Positions 46,668 to 56,141 of a DNA stretch of 64,000 nucleotides are shown piece by piece. How positions within the stretch are numbered: the stretch's first letter is position 1; the number at the start of each line of letters is the position of its first letter. The stretch lies in assembly GCA_040219575.1 (NCBI GenBank), contig JAVJSD010000097.1, forward strand, positions 1-64,000, written 5' to 3'. The stretch is from JAVJSD01 sp040219575 (GTDB taxonomy: Bacteria; Planctomycetota; Planctomycetia; Pirellulales; Pirellulaceae). The position numbers and the translations under genes were made by a program. Under the pieces are notes generated by a model. The model was not told the DNA's origin. It did not search any database and saw only the letters and a program-made list of their open reading frames with translations.

Positions 46668-49496
46668 ATGAATAAGGGCAAGACCTCGCACCGCAAGACC
46701 ACCGGCGCCAACTTGAACGTCGACTACATCGAACGTCTCTGGCGACTGTTCCGCAGTCAGCCCGACGCAGTGTCGCCTCCGTGGCGCGACTACTTTCAAC
46801 GTGTCACCGACCGCGACGTCGACCGTGACGGAAGGGCCGCGTCAGGCGTGCAACCCTCTTTTGCGCCGCAGTCGATCTTCGACCCCGCCGGAGCAGGAGG
46901 TCCGTCGAAGAACGGGGCGCCGCCACGAGCAATCGATGCCGAGAAGCAACAGCAAGTCGCGGGGCTGATCGAGTCCTATCGCAAGTGGGGGCGCCGCGCC
47001 GCCGCGCTCGATCCTCTCGAGCGGGGGCGATTGGAGGTGCAGGAGCTTTCACTCGAGTTTCACGGCCTCCATCAAGACGACCTGCGGCGGCAATTCGCGG
47101 CGAGCGATCTTCCCGGCCCCAGGATGCGGAGACTCGACGATGTTGTCGAACACCTGCAACGGGTGTATTGCGGCACGATCGGCTGGCAGTACCTGCACCT
47201 GGAGGACGCCGACGCTCGTCGCTGGCTGATGCAGCAGATCGAGAACCCATCGCAGGACGGCCTGGCGGCGGATGGCGATCTGCAACTACGCATTCTCCAT
47301 CGCCTAACCGCCGCCGACGTCTTCGAGCAGTTCGTGCGCAAGAAGTATGTCGGCGCCAAGACCTTCTCCCTGGCCGGCGCGGAGAGCCTGATCCCGCTGT
47401 TGGACATCGCCATCGAGCAGGCGGCGGAATCGGGCGTGCTGGAGATCGTGCTGGGAATGACGCATCGCGGGCGGCTCAACGTACTCGCCAACATCCTCGG
47501 CAAACGACCCCAGGAGATTTTTCGCGAGTTCGACGACAACGACGCCCAGCGCCGCCGCGGCAAGGGAGACGTGCGCTATCACCTCGGCTACAGCAGCGAC
47601 TGCCAGACGGCGCGCGGGGATCGCATGCACGTTTCACTCTGCTTCAATCCCAGCCACCTGGAGTTCGTGAATCCCGTGGCGCTGGGACGCACCCGGGCCA
47701 AGCAGCAGCGGGCCCATGACCGAAAGCGCCGCCACGCGATGGCCGTCCTGATCCACGGCGACGCCGGCTTCGCCGGCGAGGGCATCGTGCAGGAATCCCT
47801 GAACCTGGCGCGGCTCGACGACTACACCATCGGCGGCGCGCTGCACATCGTCGTCAACAATCAGTTGGGCTTCACCACCCCGCCCGAACAAGCCCGCTCG
47901 ACAACCTATTCGACCGATATCGCCCGCGGGCTCTCGACGCCCATATTCCACGTTCACGGTGAAGACCTGGAGGCGGTGGTCCGCGTGACGCGATTGGCGC
48001 TGGAATATCGCCGGCGGTTTCAGCGCGACGTGGTGATCGATCTGTACGGCTATCGCCGCTGGGGCCACAACGAGATGGACGAACCGTCGTTCACGCAGCC
48101 CGACATGTACCGCCGCATCGAAAACCGGCCGGACGTCCGCGAGCTGTACGTGCGGCGACTGGTGGACGCCGGGCTCGTCACACGGGAACACGCCGACCGG
48201 CTCCAGGAAGAACAACAGACCCGGCTGGAAGTCGAGTTCGAGGCGGCCGACAACTCGCGGGCGTCGGTGCGGTCGCAGTCGCTGGGCGGGATCTGGACCG
48301 GTTTCCAGGGTGGGTTGGAGCCGGCCGACGACGATCCCCAAACCGCCGTCGAGCAGGAAGTACTCCACGACCTGCTGCGCGGGCTGGTCGACGTGCCGGA
48401 CGGATTCCAGCTTCATCGCAAGCTCGAGCAGGGACTGAAGCAACGGCGGGAGATGCTCGATGGCGAGCGGCCTCTCGACTGGTCGACGGCGGAGGCTTTG
48501 GCGCTGGCGTCGCTGTTGGTGGAAGGCCGCCCCGTAAGGCTCAGCGGCCAGGACACGGTCCGCGGCACGTTCAGTCAACGGCACGCCGTCTGGCACGACG
48601 CGGAAAACGGAGAAACGCACATGCCGCTGGCTCATCTTGCCGACGATCAGGCCCCGGTCGAAATCGTCAACAGCCCGCTCTGCGAGGCGGGGGCGATGGG
48701 CTACGAGTACGGCTTCAGCCTCGACTATCCCGAAGCCCTCGTCGCCTGGGAGGCGCAGTTCGGCGATTTCTGGAACGCCGCCCAGGTGATCTTCGATCAG
48801 TTCATCGCCAGCGCCGAAGACAAGTGGTCGCGGCTCAGCGGGCTGGTGCTGATGCTGCCGCACGGCTTCGAGGGACAGGGGCCCGAGCATTCCAGCGCCC
48901 GGCTGGAGCGGCTGCTCCTCTCCTGTGCCGAACACAACCTGCAGGTGACGGTCCCCAGCACGCCGGCCCAACTGTTTCATTGTCTGCGGCGTCAAGTGCT
49001 GCGGCGGTGGCGCAAACCGCTGGCGATGCTGACGCCCAAGAGCCTGCTGCGGCATCGGTTGGTGGTTTCCAACCTGGACGATCTATCGACCGGCCGCTTC
49101 CAGCGCGTGCTGCCCGACGATCCGCAGCGCGCCGCCGACGCCAACCGGCTGCTGCTCTGCTGCGGCAAGGTGTATTACGACCTGCTCAAGGCGCGCGAGC
49201 AGCGCCGCCGGGAGGACGTGGCCATCGCCCGCGTGGAACAGCTGTATCCCTTTCCGTCTGTGCAGATTCAGCAACTGCTCGAACCGCTGTCCGACGCGGC
49301 GGCGGTGTACTGGGTGCAAGAGGAGCCCGCCAACATGGGCGCCTGGCAGTTCCTCAAGCTTCGCTGGGAGGAAGTCGAAAGTCAGAAGCCGCTCAATCGC
49401 ATCAGCCGTCCGGCGTCGGCAAGTCCCGCCGGTGGTTCGCACGCCGCCCACAAAATCGAACAACGCGAAATCATCGATCGATCCTTTGGCAACTGA
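46668..49496 (+). CDS. sucA: 2-oxoglutarate dehydrogenase E1 component
   Basis: A 942-residue thiamine-diphosphate enzyme that decarboxylates 2-oxoglutarate and succinylates the lipoyl arm of E2. The N-terminus (NVDYIERLWRLFRSQPDAVSPPWRDYF) is the E2/E3-contact helix of OdhA-type proteins, followed by FSLAGAESLIPLLD, GMTHRGRLNVLANI, HLGYSSD, GDAGFAGEGIVQE, NNQLGFTT, YGYRRWGHNEMDEPSFTQP and, in the C-terminal domain, PHGFEGQGPEHSSARLERL. Catalytic His and cofactor motifs are all present. sucB follows after 44 bases; no lpd (E3) gene lies in the window. Confidence 0.96.
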   Translation: MNKGKTSHRKTTGANLNVDYIERLWRLFRSQPDAVSPPWRDYFQRVTDRDVDRDGRAASGVQPSFAPQSIFDPAGAGGPSKNGAPPRAIDAEKQQQVAGLIESYRKWGRRAAALDPLERGRLEVQELSLEFHGLHQDDLRRQFAASDLPGPRMRRLDDVVEHLQRVYCGTIGWQYLHLEDADARRWLMQQIENPSQDGLAADGDLQLRILHRLTAADVFEQFVRKKYVGAKTFSLAGAESLIPLLDIAIEQAAESGVLEIVLGMTHRGRLNVLANILGKRPQEIFREFDDNDAQRRRGKGDVRYHLGYSSDCQTARGDRMHVSLCFNPSHLEFVNPVALGRTRAKQQRAHDRKRRHAMAVLIHGDAGFAGEGIVQESLNLARLDDYTIGGALHIVVNNQLGFTTPPEQARSTTYSTDIARGLSTPIFHVHGEDLEAVVRVTRLALEYRRRFQRDVVIDLYGYRRWGHNEMDEPSFTQPDMYRRIENRPDVRELYVRRLVDAGLVTREHADRLQEEQQTRLEVEFEAADNSRASVRSQSLGGIWTGFQGGLEPADDDPQTAVEQEVLHDLLRGLVDVPDGFQLHRKLEQGLKQRREMLDGERPLDWSTAEALALASLLVEGRPVRLSGQDTVRGTFSQRHAVWHDAENGETHMPLAHLADDQAPVEIVNSPLCEAGAMGYEYGFSLDYPEALVAWEAQFGDFWNAAQVIFDQFIASAEDKWSRLSGLVLMLPHGFEGQGPEHSSARLERLLLSCAEHNLQVTVPSTPAQLFHCLRRQVLRRWRKPLAMLTPKSLLRHRLVVSNLDDLSTGRFQRVLPDDPQRAADANRLLLCCGKVYYDLLKAREQRRREDVAIARVEQLYPFPSVQIQQLLEPLSDAAAVYWVQEEPANMGAWQFLKLRWEEVESQKPLNRISRPASASPAGGSHAAHKIEQREIIDRSFGN

Positions 49497-49540
49497 TCGG
49501 GCGCTGCATCAAAGCAATCAATAGAAAACGAGAAGATACC

Positions 49541-50962
49541 ATGCCTGTCGAAGTAACCGTTCCGGAAGTCGGCGAGTCGATTCAGGAAGTGCAGATCCTC
49601 AAATGGAGGAAGCACGAGGGCGACCACGTCGAGAAGGACGAGGACCTTGTCGAAATCGAAACCGATAAGGCGACCGTGGCGATTCCGTCGCCGGCCTCCG
49701 GCAGTCTCGACGAAATCGTCAAGGCCGACGGCGACTACGCGGAGGTGGGAGACGTCATCGCCAGGCTCACCAAGGGCGAAGGCAAATCGGCGGAGAAATC
49801 GGCGGAGAAGGACAGCGAGGGTTCGTCAGACCAACCAGCAAGCGAAGAAGGAAAGAAAGTAGGGTCGGCAGATGAACGGAACGGGGGCGATGATTCACAG
49901 GAAAAGCCGCGGTCCGCACGGAAAACCGAGGAGCGGGCGAAATCCAAGCGCGAGGCGTCGGATGAAGAGCCGGAGCAGCGTCACGGCCAACAGCAACCCG
50001 AGCGGCGCAAAGCGAGAGAGGAAGAGAAGGCCCACGAGCCGCAGCAGCCAGACGACGAGTCCGCCCAGGAGAAGGCGTCGCGGCAGCCCGAGGACGAGCA
50101 GCGCGAAGAGCCGTCCGAGTCAGAGGTCGCGGATGAGCAGGCCCCGCACCGTGAGGAGCAAGTCGAAGAAGAGCCAGAAGTGGAGCAAGAGGAGGCGGCG
50201 GAAACGTCCTCGGAAAACGCCGACCAGGCCGAAGCGCAGCGCGAGACGCGAGAGGCCGGCGAGCGAGAGGAAGAGCGCGTTCCCATGAGCATCCTGCGGC
50301 GGACGGTCGCGCGGCGGTTGGTCGAGGCCCAGCAGAACGCCGCCCTGGTCACAACCTTCAACGAGATCGACATGCAGGAGGCGAACAACCTCCGCAATGA
50401 GTTCAAGAGCGAGTTCCGCGAGCAATTCGACGTCAAACTCGGCTACATGTCGCTGTTCGTCAAAGCGGCGGTCGAGGCCCTCAAGGAGTGCCCCGAGGTC
50501 AACGCCAAGGTCGTCGGCGACGAGATCGTCTATCGGAACTACTTCGACATCGGCATCGCCATCGGCAGCAACAAGGGCCTGGTTGTGCCCGTGCTCCGCG
50601 ATTGCCAGCGGCTCAGCTTTGCCGACATCGAACAGCAGATCGACGACTTCGCGAAACGGGCGAATGAAGGCCGCATCGAACCCGAGGAACTCGAAGGGGG
50701 TACCTTCACGATCACCAACGGCGGCATTTACGGCTCGCTGCTCTCCACGCCGATCGTCAACCCGCCGCAAAGCGGCGTGCTCGGCATGCATGCAATCCAC
50801 GATCGCCCCGTGGCCCGCGACGGAGAGGTGGCGATCCGCCCCATGATGTATGTGGCGCTGACCTACGATCACCGTATCGTCGACGGCCGCGAAGCCGTTG
50901 GATTCTTGGTGAAGATCCGAGAGATCGTGGAGTTGCCCGCGCGGTTGATTCTCGAGGTGTAA
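49541..50962 (+). CDS. sucB: Dihydrolipoyllysine succinyltransferase (E2) with charged linker in place of the E3-binding domain
   Basis: A 473-residue E2. Residues 3-78 are a lipoyl domain with EIETDKATV (lipoyl-Lys about residue 43). Residues about 245-473 are the catalytic acyltransferase with TTFNEIDM, GYMSLFVKA and the active-site YDHRIVDGREAV. Between them, residues about 80-240 are an extremely Glu/Lys/Gln/Ser-rich low-complexity stretch; the peripheral subunit-binding motif (SPAVRKLA...GTGKDGRIT) expected near residue 110-150 is not visible. The ATG follows GAGAAGATACC. The context with sucA fixes the complex. Confidence 0.93.
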   Translation: MPVEVTVPEVGESIQEVQILKWRKHEGDHVEKDEDLVEIETDKATVAIPSPASGSLDEIVKADGDYAEVGDVIARLTKGEGKSAEKSAEKDSEGSSDQPASEEGKKVGSADERNGGDDSQEKPRSARKTEERAKSKREASDEEPEQRHGQQQPERRKAREEEKAHEPQQPDDESAQEKASRQPEDEQREEPSESEVADEQAPHREEQVEEEPEVEQEEAAETSSENADQAEAQRETREAGEREEERVPMSILRRTVARRLVEAQQNAALVTTFNEIDMQEANNLRNEFKSEFREQFDVKLGYMSLFVKAAVEALKECPEVNAKVVGDEIVYRNYFDIGIAIGSNKGLVVPVLRDCQRLSFADIEQQIDDFAKRANEGRIEPEELEGGTFTITNGGIYGSLLSTPIVNPPQSGVLGMHAIHDRPVARDGEVAIRPMMYVALTYDHRIVDGREAVGFLVKIREIVELPARLILEV

Positions 50963-51048
50963 CCTCCGCCCCCGGGCGCCGGACGGCGGCGACAAGCGAA
51001 AGCGGAGCACCATCACGAACGAAGCATCCGAACGAGCAGCAACATCGG

Positions 51049-51213
51049 CGGCAGCTCAACCGCTACGGGCCGCCCAACGTGCTGCGATGCGGCGAACTCT
51101 CGGTTCCAGTCGTCAAGGACGACCAGGTGCTGATCGCCGCGCGCTGCGACAAGCCATCCGACGACTGCGACAATTCGTCGGTGCAGCGCCGGGAAACCTT
51201 CGTTCTCCCATGA
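51049..51213 (+). pseudogene. Remnant of an MDR-family quinone oxidoreductase (N-terminal piece)
   Basis: The frame from 51049 translates to RQLNRYGPPNVLRCGEL, then SVPVVKDDQVLIAARCDKPS and on to a TGA at 51211-51213. The RYGPPxVL...PVPKDDEVLIxV pattern is the characteristic N-terminus of zinc-type alcohol dehydrogenases/quinone oxidoreductases (MDR superfamily). No start codon, and no further MDR sequence follows, so only about 40 recognisable residues survive. It lies between sucB and the eRF1-like gene. Confidence 0.65.
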
Positions 51214-51362
51214 CAGGCATCATGATTGCTGTAGTTCTCCGTCCAGTCTGGAGCGCATCGCTCTCGACGACAGTGCCGCCACGAAAGAGCCGCCACGTCA
51301 GAGCCGCCACGTCAGAGCCGCCACGACTTCGAGAACGACTTCGAGAAAGGACAATCGGTTCC

Positions 51363-52547
51363 ATGGACTTGTTCACCAATTCCGACCTGCAGCAATTGAT
51401 CGACGTCCAGCAGTCGCCGTGCGTCTCGATCTACCTTCCGATGCATCGCACTGGCCGTGAGATTCGTGAAGACGCGCTGCGCTACAAGAACGCCCTCAAG
51501 CAAGCCGAGACGGCGTTGCGCGATCGAGGTGTTCGGCCCGGCGACGTCCAGGAGATGCTGCGGCCCGCCCAGGAGTTGGCGGGTTCCACGGACTATCTCC
51601 AGCGACAGAGCGACGGCCTGGCGATATTCGCGGCGGCGGGCGATTTCCGCGCTTATCGCGTGCCGCTCTCCTTTGAGGAGATGGTCGTCGTTGGAGAGCG
51701 ATTCCACTTGAAACCCACCCTCCCACTGCTGGAGGGCGACGGACAATTCTACTTGTTGGCGCTCAGCCAGAATGCGGTGCGACTGTTTCAGGGATCAAAG
51801 TTCAGCATCAGCGAAGTGACGCCGGATACGCTGCCGACCAGCCTCCGCGACGCCCTGAACATCGATCAGTACGTCCAGTCGCTTCAGTTCTACGCCTACC
51901 GGCGCGCGGGCAAGCCCGAAGCGGGAACAGGCGACGTCATGTTCCACGGGCAGGGAGGCGCCGGCGGCGAGGTGGAGAAGAACGACGAAATCCGCCGCTT
52001 CCTGCAGCGCGTCTCCGCCGGCCTGGACGATCTGCTGGCCACCTCGCCCCGGCCGCTGGTGTTCGCCGGTGTGGAGTATCTGCTCCCGATTCTGCGCGAC
52101 ACGCTAAAGAGTTCCGCGCTATTGGACGAGGCCGTGGGCGGGAATCCCGACGAGTTGCGTGGCGAAAAACTGCACGATGAAGCGTGGAAAATCGTCCGGC
52201 CGATGTTCCAAGAACAGCGGCGTGCGAAACTCGACGCGTACAGCCAGAAGCTGGGAACCGGCTACGCCTCGAATCAACTCGAAGAGGTCCTTGTCGCCAC
52301 CCAGCAGGGCGCCGTCGATACGTTGCTGCTGCAGGAACGGGCGCACGCCTGGGGTCACCGCGACGCGGAACGCGGCCGGGTCGAACTCCATGACGAGCGG
52401 CGGTCGGGCGACCAGGATCTGCTCGACCTGGCGGCCGTCGAAACGCTAAGCAATAGCGGCACGGTTTTCACGCTTGCGGCGGAGGAAATGTCGGGCGACA
52501 GCCCCATTGCGGCGCTGTTTCGCCATCCCGTCGCCCGCGTCGGCTAG
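51363..52547 (+). CDS. Bacterial eRF1-like protein (baeRF family 7-like)
   Basis: A 394-residue protein matching the bacterial archaeo-eukaryotic release-factor superfamily: an N-terminal domain (CVSIYLPMHRTGREIREDALRYKNALKQAE), a central eRF1 domain 2-like part (FYLLALSQNAVRLFQGS), and an eRF1 domain 3-like C-terminus (GAVDTLLLQERAHAWGH and a terminal SPIAALFRHP). No GGQ peptide-release loop is visible, as usual for many bacterial members, so ribosome rescue or stress functions are only inferred. The ATG at 51363 follows AAAGGACAATCGGTTCC. Confidence 0.82.
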   Translation: MDLFTNSDLQQLIDVQQSPCVSIYLPMHRTGREIREDALRYKNALKQAETALRDRGVRPGDVQEMLRPAQELAGSTDYLQRQSDGLAIFAAAGDFRAYRVPLSFEEMVVVGERFHLKPTLPLLEGDGQFYLLALSQNAVRLFQGSKFSISEVTPDTLPTSLRDALNIDQYVQSLQFYAYRRAGKPEAGTGDVMFHGQGGAGGEVEKNDEIRRFLQRVSAGLDDLLATSPRPLVFAGVEYLLPILRDTLKSSALLDEAVGGNPDELRGEKLHDEAWKIVRPMFQEQRRAKLDAYSQKLGTGYASNQLEEVLVATQQGAVDTLLLQERAHAWGHRDAERGRVELHDERRSGDQDLLDLAAVETLSNSGTVFTLAAEEMSGDSPIAALFRHPVARVG

Positions 52548-52578
52548 TGCGTAGGGCACGATCGCGCCGAGGAGAATA

Positions 52579-52617
52579 GCTGGTCCGACCGGCTCTCGAC
52601 CGGCGTGGCCAGCTTTT
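52579..52617 (+). terminator. Terminator-like hairpin after the eRF1-like gene
   Basis: GCTGGTC (52579-52585) and GGCCAGC (52607-52613) pair, with an inner CCGG/CCGG stem and an internal mismatch patch, followed by TTTT. A related GGCCAGC-containing segment follows within 30 bases. Confidence 0.55.
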
Positions 52618-53190
52618 CATTCATCTGGCCAGCCGGCGCCCGGCGAGAAGGACACCGACGCGCGATACCGACCCAGTTTGGGACGCCTCGGCCGATGTGA
52701 CCGACGCATGTTGACCAATTGACCTATGGGGGCACGTGTCGGTTCGTCATTGCGTGCATGAACGTCCGCTCATCTAGCGCAGGTGAGTCGTGACGTGCCG
52801 GAAATCACCCGGCGCGCTGTGCAAAAAGTCCGACCGTGGCAAACAGGGCTACAGCGACTAACGCAAGTCGCCCCGGGAGAACTTCCCCGCGGTTTGTGAA
52901 ACCGCTGAGTTGCAACGGGCGGAGTACATCCCCCACCTTCTCAAAAAGCGAGATCGGCGGGAATCACGCCGCAGCATTTTGCCGATTCGACAAAAATCGC
53001 CGAAGTCCCCTTCGTATTGAGCAGCGCAAGTCTCAGCTCAGGACAACCAAGTGCGATTACAAAAGTATTACATTCCCGGCACGAGCTAGTGACACTTCCG
53101 AGCGGCAGTGGCCTATAGAATTCGTCTTGGAGGCAAAGCCGAGTCTGGGAAAGCGCCCGTCAAGCGAACGTCGTGCCGGAGGTTGAAGCC
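52618..53190. other. Long intergenic region without a supported gene
   Basis: About 570 bases. A 116-codon ORF at 52836-53186 has no domain features and unusual composition. The 3' part contains the ribosome-binding site of the radical SAM gene (GGAGG, about 53179). Otherwise nothing is recognised. Confidence 0.45.
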
Positions 53191-54777
53191 GTGGAAAGGT
53201 CGTTGCGAGTCGTTATCGTCAAGCCCAGCAAGTACGCCGTGGATGGTAGTGTGGAGCGCTTTCGCTGGGGCTTCATGCCCAACGCCACGCTGCCCTATGT
53301 GCGCAGTATGACGCCGAGCCGGCTGGGCGACGCAGCGCTCGACATTCACACGGTCGACGAGTATGTCCACGCGGACCTGCGGTACCTCTCGCTGTTGCGC
53401 GGCTCGCGGGAATTCCGCACCCTGGTGGCGCTGGTCGGCGTACAGAGCCATCAATTCCATCGCGCCCTCGACTTGGCGGCCTACGCCCGGCAAGCCGGAT
53501 GCGTGGCGGTCATCGGCGGACCGCACGCGATGACGTGCGACACGTCATCGCTGCATGGCTGCGGCGTGAGTTTCGCCCTGACCGAGGCGGAGCTCATCTG
53601 GCCGCAGATCCTTCAGGATGCGTCGGGCGGCGAGTTGCAACCGGTCTACGGACAGGGGCAGCGATGGCAGCAGGAGTTGCAGGCCCCGACGATCGTCCCT
53701 CCGCCGCGCCAGGACTTCAGCCGCTATATCCACCCCATGCTTGGACTGTATCCGGCCCGCGGCTGTCCGTTCATTTGCAACTTCTGCTCGGTCATTAAGA
53801 TCGCCGGGCGGAGGATTCGCAGCCAGAGCATCGCCACGACCATCGCGAGTCTTCGCGCAGCAAAGTCGGCCGGCGTGCGATTGATCATGTTCACTTCAGA
53901 CAACTTCAACAAGTATCCCGAGGCCGAGGCCTTGCTGGAGGCCATGATTGAGGAGCGTCTGCAACTGCCGTTCTTCGTGCAGTGCGATACGCAGATCAGC
54001 CGTCAAGATCGACTCGTGACGTTGCTGGCCAAGGCGGGATGCTTCCAGGTGTTCGTCGGCGCGGAGTCGTTCGACCGCCAAACCCTGCTGGCGGCAAGAA
54101 AGGGACAGAATCGTCCGGAGACGTATCGCGAGATCGTGCAACTCTGCCGTGAACACGGCATTGGCTCGCACTTCTCCAACATCATCGGTTTTCCGCAACA
54201 AACGGGATCAGACATCGACGAGCACCTTCAGACGTTGCGCGAGTTAGACCCGACCAGTGCTTCCTTCTACGTGCTCTGCCCGATTCCCGGCACCGATCAG
54301 TACGACGAATTCATGAGCCAGGGGCTGATCACCGAGAGGAACCTCGACCGGTTCGATACCCAGTGCCTGACCTGGCGGCATCCCCATTTCTCGCGTGAGC
54401 AACTGGCCCGCCTGCTGTTCGATTGCTATCGCAAGTTCGACTCCCTGCCCCGCACATTGCGGCATGTCACGCGCTCAGCCGCACCGTCGGGGAACATCGC
54501 CATGTCGCTGTTCAACCGTTACTGCGCGTGGCGGCGGCAACACCCGATGTCGGGCGGGGTGATGCGCGTGCGACGCGACAGCGCGTCGGACTACTTGCCG
54601 CTGCGCAGAGCGGCCTTCGGTTTCGAGCAGGCGCCGCTGCCACGGAGCCTGGCTCTGCCGCCGGCCGACGCCGCGCTCACGTCGGTCCGTTCAAACGCGC
54701 CTAGCGCTCGGCAAATTCAACACGTCGACGAGGACACGACGCTTCCGTCTCAGGGCGTTCGTGCGGGCCGCGATTAG
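53191..54777 (+). CDS. B12-binding-type radical SAM protein
   Basis: About 528 residues. An N-terminal cobalamin-binding-like Rossmann domain (VVIVKPSKYAVDG...VALVGVQSHQFHRALDLA...AVIGGPHAMT) is followed by a radical SAM barrel with CxxxCxxC in RGCPFICNFCSV (about residue 196-203), GVRLIMFTSDNF and FVGAESFDRQTL. The C-terminus has a DUF4070-like part. Such proteins catalyse radical methylations or rearrangements; the substrate is not evident. The GTG at 53191 is chosen over 53173 because GGAGG lies eight bases upstream. Confidence 0.87.
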   Translation: MERSLRVVIVKPSKYAVDGSVERFRWGFMPNATLPYVRSMTPSRLGDAALDIHTVDEYVHADLRYLSLLRGSREFRTLVALVGVQSHQFHRALDLAAYARQAGCVAVIGGPHAMTCDTSSLHGCGVSFALTEAELIWPQILQDASGGELQPVYGQGQRWQQELQAPTIVPPPRQDFSRYIHPMLGLYPARGCPFICNFCSVIKIAGRRIRSQSIATTIASLRAAKSAGVRLIMFTSDNFNKYPEAEALLEAMIEERLQLPFFVQCDTQISRQDRLVTLLAKAGCFQVFVGAESFDRQTLLAARKGQNRPETYREIVQLCREHGIGSHFSNIIGFPQQTGSDIDEHLQTLRELDPTSASFYVLCPIPGTDQYDEFMSQGLITERNLDRFDTQCLTWRHPHFSREQLARLLFDCYRKFDSLPRTLRHVTRSAAPSGNIAMSLFNRYCAWRRQHPMSGGVMRVRRDSASDYLPLRRAAFGFEQAPLPRSLALPPADAALTSVRSNAPSARQIQHVDEDTTLPSQGVRAGRD

Positions 54778-54829
54778 CCGGAGTCACCAGTCCCTATCCA
54801 CTGCGTTGTGAGGCAAAAAAGCCACTCTT

Positions 54830-55372
54830 ATGGATGATCAAGAGAAAGCCTCGCCAGATCAAATGCTGCCGAAACGTTCGGACGCTTCGATTCTGTCTGT
54901 CACGTTGGCGATCCTGTGCGCCGGGCCAGTCCTTGGTCTTGTTTTGGCCAGAGCCTTTGCCCCGGGGTCCGTCATGGCCCTCCTGATCGGAGTCGTTCTC
55001 CTGCCTTGCGCCCACATTGCGGGACGATTCGCCTGGGCCGTGATGGGATTCGTGGTCGACCCGAAGAGCGAAGGCCGACGGACGATTCGTGCACTCGGTC
55101 AGCTGGGCAGGTGGGTCGAGGAACCACCTACGCCGCACAGCAAGCCGGATCTCCCGGCATTCGCTGGGCGATTTCCGCGCGGGGGAGCAATCTTCATTCT
55201 CGTGCACGCGCTGTTCGGCCTGGCCGGCGGACTGGTCGTCGCCTTCGCGTTGACGGATGATCCCGTAACCGCAGCGTGCGCCTACGCATTTACGGGGACG
55301 CTTTATGGTGCAATTGTGCTGCTTCTAGCGTCGAAGGGATACTTACTGATGCAGTCTGAAAGATCCATTTAG
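54830..55372 (+). CDS. Small membrane protein of unknown function
   Basis: A 180-residue protein with four hydrophobic segments: about residues 22-43, 47-70, 118-140 and 148-172. A soluble loop (residues 75-112) contains VDPKSEGRRTIRALGQLGRWVEEPP. No family recognised. The ATG is at 54830 after AGCCACTCTT, a poor ribosome site. It opens the stress-gene island on the plus strand. Confidence 0.65.
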   Translation: MDDQEKASPDQMLPKRSDASILSVTLAILCAGPVLGLVLARAFAPGSVMALLIGVVLLPCAHIAGRFAWAVMGFVVDPKSEGRRTIRALGQLGRWVEEPPTPHSKPDLPAFAGRFPRGGAIFILVHALFGLAGGLVVAFALTDDPVTAACAYAFTGTLYGAIVLLLASKGYLLMQSERSI

Positions 55373-55516
55373 GGCTTATGCCGCAATCTGAAAGACGATG
55401 ATGTCGCCGAACGCATCGGCATCGTCTGAGGCGACCTCAACACGGTCTTCACATCGAATCGGCGGATGCTGCCTCAGCAACGCGGAAACCGGCATTTGCG
55501 GTTTGCGTCTTTCAGG
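55373..55516. other. Convergent intergenic spacer
   Basis: Contains the near-repeat GCAGTCTGAAAGATC / GCAATCTGAAAGACG across 55350-55400 and a GTCGCC...GGCGAC stem near 55401-55432 that could end transcripts from both sides. Confidence 0.35.
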
Positions 55517-55897
55517 TTACTTCTTCTTCGCCTCACGGAAGCTCGGCGCCTCGGCCAACGTAAACAAGACGACCTCTTCCCCGCTGAGGGTGCTGATGTC
55601 GTGATGCAAGCTGCGCGGCTTCACGCCAGTGATGTCGCGAATCAGCGCTTCCAAGGCTGGTCGTGCCGTTTCGATCAGTTGCGTGCGGACTTGCTTGAGC
55701 AGATCTCGGCCTTTCTCCGGGGGCAGCGTCTTCACGAGATGCTGCTCGGCGGCGGTCAAGACTCCCTGCATGCGAATGACCAACAGATCGCCGATCAAGT
55801 GCGCGCGAATGTCCTTGGGGCCCCGCCCCATGTATTCCTGCTCGAAACGCGACATTCCGTCGCAAACGGCGGCCTCGATCTCTCCCTGCGTCTTCAT
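55517..55897 (-). CDS. DUF2294 (MpsC-like) protein
   Basis: A 126-residue protein of the DUF2294 family: KTQGEIEAAVCDGMSRFEQEYMGRGPKDIRAHLIGD, then VRMQGVLTAAEQHLVK, GRDLLKQVRTQLIETARPALEALI, and LHHDISTLSGEEVVLFTLA. The family is annotated in Pfam as a component of an Na+-translocating membrane-potential system (MpsC), on limited evidence. A second, more diverged member is at 60247-60783. It is divergent from the sigma54 activator and its leader RNA. Confidence 0.88.
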   Translation of the reverse strand: MKTQGEIEAAVCDGMSRFEQEYMGRGPKDIRAHLIGDLLVIRMQGVLTAAEQHLVKTLPPEKGRDLLKQVRTQLIETARPALEALIRDITGVKPRSLHHDISTLSGEEVVLFTLAEAPSFREAKKK

Positions 55898-56141
55898 GAA
55901 AACGATCTGGAAATTCGTCGACGAGATATGGAAGCGACACCACGGAGCAGCCGCTTTCGGAGCGTTTTAGAGCGTCACGCAGTCGTTCACCGTGCCGAGC
56001 AATGTCCGCTCATCATACGCCAATGACCGAGGAATTGCAGCCGGTAGGCTTGCGTGGCGCGTGGTAGTCGGTACGATTGATCCGTCCAACTGTGATTCCG
56101 CCGCGGAATTCCCGTTGGCCAAAGACGAATTGATTGAAATC
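55898..56141. promoter_or_regulatory. Divergent promoter region of DUF2294 gene and sigma54 activator
   Basis: About 240 bases without a gene between divergent transcripts. No clear -35/-10 pair stands out. The activator mRNA must start here, upstream of the structured leader at 56142. Confidence 0.4.

Noticed and set aside
52836..53186. 116-codon ORF before the radical SAM gene
   Set aside because: No start signal, domain or coding-like composition.
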